NCBI GenBank assembly: GCA_000720535.1
Contig: JOAZ01000003.1
Coordinates: 248,001-312,000 of the forward strand
DNA from: Streptomyces halstedii
Lineage (GTDB): Bacteria; Actinomycetota; Actinomycetes; Streptomycetales; Streptomycetaceae
Length of the DNA: 64,000 bases
Direction of reading: 5' to 3'
Of the stretch, positions 58,202-64,000 are shown piece after piece (position 1 is the stretch's first letter; every line of letters begins with the position of its first letter). The position numbers were made by a program, and so were the translations under genes. The notes under the pieces were generated by a model. It worked only from the letters and a program-made list of their open reading frames with translations. It searched no databases and had not been told where the DNA came from.

Positions 58202-59376
58202 CGGTCCGCTCCCAGGATCAGCCCGCTGGTGGGGACCCCGGTACCGGCGGTGACCAGGACGTGGTCGGCGGTGTCCGGCTGGTTCACCGAGGTGCCGCGC
58301 ACCAGCCTGACTGCCTCCGCGATGCCGTTCATGCCGTGCAGATAGGCCTCGCCGAGCTGTCCTCCGTGGGTGTTGAAGGGCAGCCGGCCGCCGAGCTCCA
58401 GATGGCCGTCGGCGATGAAGTCCTTGGCCTCGCCGGGGGCGCAGAAGCCCAGTTCCTCCAGTTGCGGCAGGACCAGCGGGGTGAAGTGGTCGTAGAGGAC
58501 GGCCGCGTCGATGTCGTCCGGCCCCAGCCCGCTCTGGCCGTACAACTGGCGTCCCACCAGGCCCATTTCCGGGATTCCGGTGATCGTGGGCCGGTAGTAG
58601 CTGGTCATCATGTGCTGGTCGGCTCCCAGCCCTTGGGCGGCCGAGCGGATCACGGCGGGCGGGTGCGGGAGGTCGCGGGCGCGTTCGGCGGAGACGATCA
58701 CCAACGCCTGGCCGCCGTCCGTCTCCTGGCAGCAGTCCAGCAGCCGCAGCGGTTCCGCGATCCACCGGGAGTCGCGGTGGTCCTGGAGGGTGATGGGGCG
58801 GCCGTGGAACCAGGCCGCCGGATTGTTCGCCGCGTGCTTGCGGTCGACGACGGCGACCCGGCCGAAGTCGTCGGTGGTGGCGCCGTACTCGTGCAGATAG
58901 CGGCGGGCGAACATGGCCACCCACTGGGCGGGGGTGCTCAGCCCGAACGGGGTCGTCCAGGCGTAGGCGGCCCGGTCCGCGGTGGTGTCCATGGGGCGGG
59001 CCGCCTGGCCGAGCCCGTACCGCTCGCCGGAGCGCTCGTTGAACGCCCGGTAGCACACCACCACGTCGGCGACGCCGGTGGCGACGGCCATGGCCGCCTG
59101 CTGCACGGTGCCGCAGCCGGCCCCGCCGCCGTACCCGACGCGGGAGAAGAACGTCAGCTCGCCCATCCCGGTGTTGCGGGCCACGTGGATCTCCGAGTTG
59201 GTCTCCGCGGTGAAGGTGACCAGCCCGTCCACGTCGGCCGGGGTGAGTCCCGCGTCGGCGAGCGCGGCCAGCACGGCCTCACAGGCGAGCCGGAGTTCGC
59301 TGCGCCCGGAGTCCTTGGAGAACTCGGTGGCGCCGATCCCGGCCACGGCCGCGGTGCCCGCGAACGTCCCCCTCAT
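58198..59376 (-). CDS. ltp2: Steroid side-chain thiolase-like retro-aldolase (Ltp2)
   Basis: 392 aa (about 386 in M. tuberculosis). Thiolase fold without the usual nucleophilic Cys context: GYGGGAGCGTVQQAAMAVATG takes that place. The lyase-type YDHFTP motif (Tyr295) and FNTHGGQLGEAYLHGMNG (His) are present. Ltp2 cleaves the 17-hydroxy-20-carboxyl-CoA intermediate to androstene-dione and propionyl-CoA in complex with the DUF35 part of ChsH2. Both partners are three genes apart in this operon. ATGA overlaps at both ends. Confidence 0.88.
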   Translation of the reverse strand: MRGTFAGTAAVAGIGATEFSKDSGRSELRLACEAVLAALADAGLTPADVDGLVTFTAETNSEIHVARNTGMGELTFFSRVGYGGGAGCGTVQQAAMAVATGVADVVVCYRAFNERSGERYGLGQAARPMDTTADRAAYAWTTPFGLSTPAQWVAMFARRYLHEYGATTDDFGRVAVVDRKHAANNPAAWFHGRPITLQDHRDSRWIAEPLRLLDCCQETDGGQALVIVSAERARDLPHPPAVIRSAAQGLGADQHMMTSYYRPTITGIPEMGLVGRQLYGQSGLGPDDIDAAVLYDHFTPLVLPQLEELGFCAPGEAKDFIADGHLELGGRLPFNTHGGQLGEAYLHGMNGIAEAVRLVRGTSVNQPDTADHVLVTAGTGVPTSGLILGADR

Positions 59377-59870
59377 CGCTCCCCCTCGGGCAGCCGCACG
59401 GACACGGTTCCGGTGACGTGGTCACCCAGGCCGGTGGTGCCCCGGACGGCGATCTCCACCTGGCGGTCCGCGTCGGAGGTCCCCGTCACCGTGCCGGTGA
59501 ACACCAGGGTGTCGCCGGGGTGTCCGGGGACACCGAGCCGGATCCGGATCGCCGTGACGACGCAGGCGGGGCCCGCCCAGCCGGTGACGTACCGGTCCAC
59601 CAGGCCGTTGCTGGTCAGGATGTTCAGGAAGACGTCCTTCGCGCCGCGCTCCCGGGCGAGGTCCGGGTCGTGGTGCACGTCCTGGTAGTCGCGGCTCGCG
59701 AGCGCGGTGGCGACGATCAGGGTGCGGGTGAGCGGGACGGACAGCTCGGGGAGCACGTCCCCCGGGGCCACCTCGGCGTACGCGCGTGTCCTCGGAAGGG
59801 CGCACGCCGAGGTGGTGGCGGGTGCCGCCCCGGTGGCCGTGATGGCCGGGTCCCGCGGCGGCCGGGTCAT
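59373..59870 (-). CDS. chsH1: MaoC-type hydratase subunit (ChsH1)
   Basis: 165 aa; about 30 residues longer at the N-terminus than mycobacterial ChsH1. Single hotdog domain with catalytic pair in SRDYQDVHHDPDLARERGAKDVFLNIL (Asp five residues before His), then VVTAIRIRLGVPGHPGDTLVFTGTV. ChsH1 is the catalytic half of the ChsH1-ChsH2 hydratase that adds water to the 17,20-ene CoA ester. Overlaps by four bases with both neighbours. Confidence 0.85.
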   Translation of the reverse strand: MTRPPRDPAITATGAAPATTSACALPRTRAYAEVAPGDVLPELSVPLTRTLIVATALASRDYQDVHHDPDLARERGAKDVFLNILTSNGLVDRYVTGWAGPACVVTAIRIRLGVPGHPGDTLVFTGTVTGTSDADRQVEIAVRGTTGLGDHVTGTVSVRLPEGER

Positions 59871-60985
59871 GCCGTCACCGCCTCTCCGGTCACCAGCGCG
59901 CCGAGACGTTCGAGGTCGGCCCCGGCGCCGCCCAGGGTGGTGGAGATCTGCTTGCCCCACAGGAAGTGCCGGTGCACCGGGTAGTCGGTGTCCACGCCGA
60001 TGCCGCCGTGCACGTGCTGGATCCGGTGGACGGTGTTCAGGCCGCCTTCGGTGGCCCACCACTTGGCGACGAGGGCGGCCCGGTCGGCCGCCCGGGCGTC
60101 GAAGGGGTCGGCCAGGGCGTCCACCGCGTGCCAGAGCGTGACCCGCATCGCCTCGATGTCGATGTAGCAGTCGGCGAGTTGGTGCCGCACCGCCTGGAAG
60201 GTGGCGAGCGGGCGCCCGAACTGCTCGCGCTGCGCCAGATGACCGGTGGCGTACCCCAGGGCGCCTTCCGCCACCCCTGTCTGGACGGCGGCGAGAGCGA
60301 CGAAGGCGCTCCTGACGAGGTGGGCGACGGCTCCGTCCCCCGGAGCGCCGACCGCCTCGGCCCGTACACCGTCCAGGGCGAGGTGGGCGCTCATGTCGTG
60401 GCTGGTGGTCTCCGCGTCCCGCCAGGTCACCCCGGGGTCGTCGGACGCCACCAGGAAGAGGCCGGGGCCCAAATCGGTGGTGGCGGTCACCAGGACGTGC
60501 CGGGCACCGGCGGGCGAGGGGACCACGGCCTTGAGGCCGTCGAGCCGCCAGTGCGGACCGTCCGCCACTGCCTCGGTACCCGGCAGCAGCGGGTCGGCGG
60601 GGCCGAACTCCTCCAGGGCGAGGGCCGGACGGCCGGTGCCGTCCGCGAGGGGCGGCAGCAGCGAGGCCCGCTGCGCCGCGCTGCCGTACGCGGCGACCGC
60701 GAGCGCCCCGGTCAGCGCGGGCCACAGCGGTACGGGGGCCACCCGCCGGCCCTGCTCCTGGAGGAGGACGCAGAGGCCGGCCGTGCCGAGCCCGGCGCCG
60801 CCGTCCTGTTCGGGCAGCACGGCCGCGAGCAGCCCGGCCGAGGCGAGGTCGTCCCAAAGGTGTTCGTCGACGCGGGACGGGGAAGTCTCCACCTCGCGCA
60901 GCCGCTCGGGGGTGGCGCGGTCGGTGAAGATCTCGCGCGCCAGGTCGCGGACCGCTTCGAGCTCCTCTCCCAGGGAGAAGTCCAT
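59867..60985 (-). CDS. fadE28: Side-chain acyl-CoA dehydrogenase subunit (FadE28/ChsE1-like)
   Basis: 372 aa. Short ACAD-type chain: AVLPEQDGGAGLGTAGLCVLLQEQGRRVAPVPLW, REQFGRPLATFQAVRHQLADCYIDIEAMRVTLW, and HGGIGVDTDYPVHRHFLWGKQI. This last segment is typical of heteromeric steroid ACADs. In mycobacteria FadE28-FadE29 (ChsE1-ChsE2) form an alpha2beta2 enzyme that desaturates the three-carbon side chain. Assigned FadE28 because its partner gene, two positions upstream, looks like FadE29. TGATG overlap with chsH2. Confidence 0.8.
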   Translation of the reverse strand: MDFSLGEELEAVRDLAREIFTDRATPERLREVETSPSRVDEHLWDDLASAGLLAAVLPEQDGGAGLGTAGLCVLLQEQGRRVAPVPLWPALTGALAVAAYGSAAQRASLLPPLADGTGRPALALEEFGPADPLLPGTEAVADGPHWRLDGLKAVVPSPAGARHVLVTATTDLGPGLFLVASDDPGVTWRDAETTSHDMSAHLALDGVRAEAVGAPGDGAVAHLVRSAFVALAAVQTGVAEGALGYATGHLAQREQFGRPLATFQAVRHQLADCYIDIEAMRVTLWHAVDALADPFDARAADRAALVAKWWATEGGLNTVHRIQHVHGGIGVDTDYPVHRHFLWGKQISTTLGGAGADLERLGALVTGEAVTA

Positions 60986-61962
60986 CAGGGGGCCTCCGTC
61001 GGTGCGGGCCGGAACACCGGCAGGGTCGGATCGGGGTCGGCGGTCAGCCAGTCGAGGACGACGGGCATACCGATGGTGACGTCGTCGGGGGCGACACCGG
61101 TCAGGTTGGTGACGAGCCGCGTCCCCTCGGCGAGTTCGACGACGGCGACGAGGTACGGCGACGTGAAGGCGGGGTGCCGTGGGTGGTGGCTCACCACGAA
61201 GCTGTACACCCGCCCCTCGCCGGAGGCTTCGACGGTGTCCCACTCCAGGGAGTTGCACCCGGGGCAGCAGGGGCCGGGGGGATGGCGAAGGGTCTGGCAG
61301 CCGGTGCAGCGCTGGATGAGCAGGCGGCGTCGCTCGGCCCCCTCGAAGAAGAAGGCGTTGTCCCGGTTGACGGCGGGACGGGGGCGGGGGGCGGGTGCGG
61401 CGTCCGGCGGGGCGGCGGGGGCCGGGCGGAAGCGGAGGGTGCGCCAGCGCTGGGTGGCGACGGTGGCGCCGTGCCGGTCGGTGTAGGTCTTCAGGGTGGT
61501 GACGAACCGTCCGGTGCCCAGCGCGGTCCGCTTCTCGGCCGAGACCGACTCGACGGTCTCGCGTACGGCGACGTGGTCGCCGGTCTCCAGCTCCCGCAGG
61601 AAGGTGAACGCGGAGTCGGTCGCGACCACGGAGGTGTAGCCGCCCTCGTCGAGCAGGGCGACCAGGGCGTCGAAACCGCCGGGGGCGGACGGCGACGGCG
61701 GTGCGACGGTGGCCGCGTAGCCGCGCATCGTCCAGGCCTGGACCATCGAGGCGGGCGCCACCACGCCCGTACGCCCGGTGGCGCGGGCCGCCGCCGCGTC
61801 CGTGTAGACGGGATTGGTGTCGCCCATGGCCTCCGTCCAGTGCCGGATCATCGGCTGGTTGACGGGGTCCTGGGCCCGTGTGAGCGGGCGCAGTTCGCGT
61901 CCGGTGAAGCCCTGGAGCCGCTCCTCGTACCCCGGCCGGGGCCGCTCGTCGTGCCCGCTCAC
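60985..61962 (-). CDS. chsH2: MaoC-DUF35 fusion protein (ChsH2)
   Basis: 325 aa from GTG 61962 (about 311 in M. tuberculosis). The N-terminal half is a hotdog domain (about 15-185; GRTGVVAPASMVQAWTMRGY, FLRELETGDHVAVRETVESVS) without the Asp/His pair, so it is the non-catalytic hydratase half. Then a Pro/Ala linker and a DUF35 domain with zinc-ribbon cysteines CTGCQTLRHPPGPCCPGC and OB-fold VYSFVVSHHPRHPAF. The DUF35 part recruits Ltp2. This exact fusion is diagnostic for igr-type steroid side-chain operons. Confidence 0.9.
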   Translation of the reverse strand: MSGHDERPRPGYEERLQGFTGRELRPLTRAQDPVNQPMIRHWTEAMGDTNPVYTDAAAARATGRTGVVAPASMVQAWTMRGYAATVAPPSPSAPGGFDALVALLDEGGYTSVVATDSAFTFLRELETGDHVAVRETVESVSAEKRTALGTGRFVTTLKTYTDRHGATVATQRWRTLRFRPAPAAPPDAAPAPRPRPAVNRDNAFFFEGAERRRLLIQRCTGCQTLRHPPGPCCPGCNSLEWDTVEASGEGRVYSFVVSHHPRHPAFTSPYLVAVVELAEGTRLVTNLTGVAPDDVTIGMPVVLDWLTADPDPTLPVFRPAPTEAP

Positions 61963-63125
61963 GCGCCACGCCCCTCGCGCGGCAGGCCGAGGCCCTGGGT
62001 GGCGACCATGTCGCGGAGCACCTCGTTGACGCCGCCGCCGAAGGTGTTGACGATGCCCTGCCGGGAGAGCTGTTCGACCTGTCCGGCGAGGACCGCGCCC
62101 GGCGACTCGGGCCGGACGCGTCCGGCGGCGCCGAGGATCTGGGTCAGCCCGCGCTGGACGCCGATGTGGGTCTCGGTGCCGTAGACCTTGGCGGCGCCCG
62201 CGTCGGCGCCGGTCAGGGTGTCGCGGGCGACGGCGGCGGTCATCTTCCAGTTCATCAGCCGCATCGCCTCCAGCCGGGCGTGCGTACGGGCGAACTCCTG
62301 GCGCACCCAGGGGATGTCGGCGGTGCCGTTCTCCCGGGCCCAGTCCAGGACCCGTTCCCACAGCTGGATCATGCGGCCGCCGAGGGCGGCGAGGCCGATG
62401 CGCTCGTGGTTCAGCTGGGCCGTGATCAGCCGCCAGCCGCCGTTCACCTCACCGACCACGTCGGTGGCGGGGACGCGTACCCCGCTGTAGTACGTCGCGG
62501 TGACGACCATGCCGCCGACGGTACGGATGGGACTCCAGGAGAAGCCGTCGCCCGAGGTCGGCACGATCAGGATGGAGATGCCCCGGTGCCTGGGGGCGTC
62601 GGGGTCGGTGCGGGCGGCGAGCCATATGTGGTCGGCGGTGTTGGCGCCGCTGGTGAAGATCTTGCTCCCGTCCACGACGTAGCTGTCGCCGTCCCGGACC
62701 GCCCGGGTGGTCAGCGAGGCGAGGTCGGTGCCGGCGGCGGGTTCGGTGTAGCCGACGGCGAACACGACGTCCCCGGAGAGGATGCCGGGCAGGTACCGCT
62801 TCCGCTGCTCCTCGGAGCCGTACGCCATGAGGGTCGGGCCGACCGTGTTGACCGTGACGAACGGGAAGGGCAGGCCCGCGCGTTGCACCTCGTCGAAGAA
62901 GACGTACTGGTCCTCGGCCGGACGGCCCTGGCCGCCGTACTCGGTGGGCCAGCCGATGCCCAGCCAGCCGTCCGAACCGAGCCGTTTGACGACCTCGCGG
63001 AAGCGGTCCCCGCCCACGCCCTCCTCACCGACGCGGCGCCGTTCGTCCTCGGGCATCAGACCCGAGAAGTACGCCCGCAGTTCCCGCCGCAGCTCGTGGT
63101 GCGCGGCGCTCTCGCGCAGTTGCAT
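61959..63125 (-). CDS. fadE29: Side-chain acyl-CoA dehydrogenase subunit (FadE29/ChsE2-like)
   Basis: 388 aa from ATG 63125 with AAGGAGAACC upstream (about 387 in M. tuberculosis). GIGWPTEYGGQGRPAEDQYVFFDEVQRAGLP, VGYTEPAAGTDLASLTTRAV, DGSKIFTSGANTADHIWLAARTDP, and GGGVNEVLRDMVATQGLGLPRE at the end. Full ACAD fold with the substrate-side features of FadE29. Forms the heterotetramer with the FadE28-like subunit. GTGA overlap with chsH2; separated by 44 bases from the upstream ligase. Confidence 0.83.
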   Translation of the reverse strand: MQLRESAAHHELRRELRAYFSGLMPEDERRRVGEEGVGGDRFREVVKRLGSDGWLGIGWPTEYGGQGRPAEDQYVFFDEVQRAGLPFPFVTVNTVGPTLMAYGSEEQRKRYLPGILSGDVVFAVGYTEPAAGTDLASLTTRAVRDGDSYVVDGSKIFTSGANTADHIWLAARTDPDAPRHRGISILIVPTSGDGFSWSPIRTVGGMVVTATYYSGVRVPATDVVGEVNGGWRLITAQLNHERIGLAALGGRMIQLWERVLDWARENGTADIPWVRQEFARTHARLEAMRLMNWKMTAAVARDTLTGADAGAAKVYGTETHIGVQRGLTQILGAAGRVRPESPGAVLAGQVEQLSRQGIVNTFGGGVNEVLRDMVATQGLGLPREGRGA

Positions 63126-63169
63126 GTGGTTCTCCTTGGTTGTCCGCCGCCTGACGGGCCGGGGCCCGG

Positions 63170-64000
63170 TCAGGGCAGGAAGCGCCCGCGCCCGTTGGCG
63201 AGGAACTCGCCGCGCAGCGCGGCCTTGTCGTCGTCGGTCATCGGCGTGTAGACGGGCCGGCCCCGGCCCGCCCACCGGTACACCGGGTCCCCGGTGCGCC
63301 ATCCCTCCAGCTGCATCTCCTTCTTGCGCAGCTTGTTGGACCCGGTGGTGGGCAGGGCGTGCGAGACCCGTACGAAGCGGGGCGCGCCCTTGGTGCCCAG
63401 GTCCTCCTGCCCCTCCAGGAAGCCGGGCAGGTCCAGGTCCTCGAAGCGGGTGCCCTCGGCGACCTCCACGGCGGCCATGACCTGGTCGCCGGAGCGCGGG
63501 TCGGGTACGCCGAAGGCCCCGGCGGCGACGACTCCGGGGTGCCGGCGCAGGACGCGTTCGGTGAGCAGGGCGGAGATGTTCTCGCCGTCGACGCGGATCC
63601 AGTCGCCGGAGCGGCCCGCGAAGTAGAAGTAGCCCGCCTCGTCGACGTATCCGAGGTCGCCGGTCCAGTACCAGCCGTGGCGGACGCGTTCGGCGTTCGC
63701 CGCCTCGTTCTTGTAGTAGCCCTCGAAGCGCGCGGCGCCCTCGGTGTCCACGATCTCGCCGACGGCCTCCTCCGGGTTGAGCACCCGGCCATGGGCGTCG
63801 AGGACTGCGGGCGGGCACGTCTCCCGGGTCGCGGGGTGCACGATCCGGACGCCCTCCCGGGCGGGTCTGCCGAGGGCGCCCGCGGGGGCGTCGGAGACCC
63901 GCTTGAGCATCCCGGCGCCCTCGCTGGAGCCGTAGCCCTCGACGAGCCGGCAGCCGAAGCGCTCCAGGAACCGCGTCGCGTCCTCGGGCGACGCCTCGGT
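63170..64000 (-). CDS. fadD17: AMP-dependent acyl-CoA synthetase, C-terminal part (FadD17-like)
   Basis: Runs off the right edge; 276 codons present, open to the last base. Contains FGCRLVEGYGSSEGAGML (A5 motif), GWYWTGDLGYVDEAGYFYFAGRSGDWIRVDGENISA (hinge, A8) and the catalytic Lys in TGSNKLRKKEMQ. The SSEGA and SGDWIRVDGENI forms belong to the FadD17/FadD19/FATP branch used for steroid side-chain acids, rather than FadD3. Expected role: CoA activation of a C24 or shorter side-chain acid. Probably first known gene of the igr-like operon in this window; its promoter is outside. Confidence 0.8.
   Translation of the reverse strand, partial: TEASPEDATRFLERFGCRLVEGYGSSEGAGMLKRVSDAPAGALGRPAREGVRIVHPATRETCPPAVLDAHGRVLNPEEAVGEIVDTEGAARFEGYYKNEAANAERVRHGWYWTGDLGYVDEAGYFYFAGRSGDWIRVDGENISALLTERVLRRHPGVVAAGAFGVPDPRSGDQVMAAVEVAEGTRFEDLDLPGFLEGQEDLGTKGAPRFVRVSHALPTTGSNKLRKKEMQLEGWRTGDPVYRWAGRGRPVYTPMTDDDKAALRGEFLANGRGRFLP

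Overview
The window is very GC-rich DNA with GTG starts, ATGA/GTGA gene overlaps and actinobacterial protein families. It reads as chromosomal DNA of a Streptomyces or close relative. No rRNA, tRNA, insertion sequence, phage gene, CRISPR array or replication origin was seen.

Layout. 0-5 kb holds the end of a branched-chain-type ABC permease operon (livH/livM-like), a coupled alpha/beta hydrolase and a convergent GAF/PucR regulator. 5-8 kb holds a 3-hydroxybutyrate dehydrogenase divergent from a secreted PHB depolymerase. 7.8-10.4 kb holds a MarR regulator divergent from a stand-alone enolase, separated by five 13-bp iterons, then a small K+ channel. 10.6-19 kb is one minus-strand operon: lipoprotein SBP, two permeases and two ATPases of a peptide-type ABC importer, an old-yellow-enzyme oxidoreductase and an amidase. 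29-40 kb is a separate block: XRE/TPR regulator, M64 peptidase, a relic DUF4157 gene, a TetR-controlled amidase/MFS/metallo-hydrolase group, a PadR pair and a DUF4184 membrane protein.

The centre of interest is a steroid catabolic programme spread over 19-29 kb and 40-64 kb. The C/D-ring (HIP) branch is nearly complete. A divergent block carries an SDR and echA20-ipdA-ipdB-ipdC at 24.4-29.0 kb. A second divergent block carries fadA6-kstR2-ipdF-fadE30 against a hydratase, three acyl-CoA dehydrogenases and an SDR at 40.2-48.9 kb. A fadD3-like ligase lies at 50.3 kb. Rings A/B are represented by kstD, hsaA and hsaE. Side-chain removal is represented by a rearranged igr-type operon (fadE29-chsH2-fadE28-chsH1-ltp2-chsH3-like), a chsB1-like SDR and a truncated FadD17-like ligase at the right edge. 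An early segment (ligase, 3-alpha-HSD-like SDR, LLM oxidoreductase, SnoaL-like protein) may feed the pathway. KshA/KshB, HsaB, HsaC and HsaD are not in the window.

Regulation visible in sequence. Two near-identical palindromes of the form ACCAAAC-N2-TTGTTAGG sit in the two divergent HIP promoters and match the mycobacterial KstR2 box pattern AnCAAnnnnTTGnT. A second GC-rich element, core TCCCGnTGAsyGG, recurs beside the other steroid promoters, including the kstD/KstR-like TetR intergenic region. Together they suggest a two-regulator design like KstR/KstR2 of mycobacteria but with a different upper-pathway operator. All functional names are from reading motifs and remembered family similarity; no database search was run.
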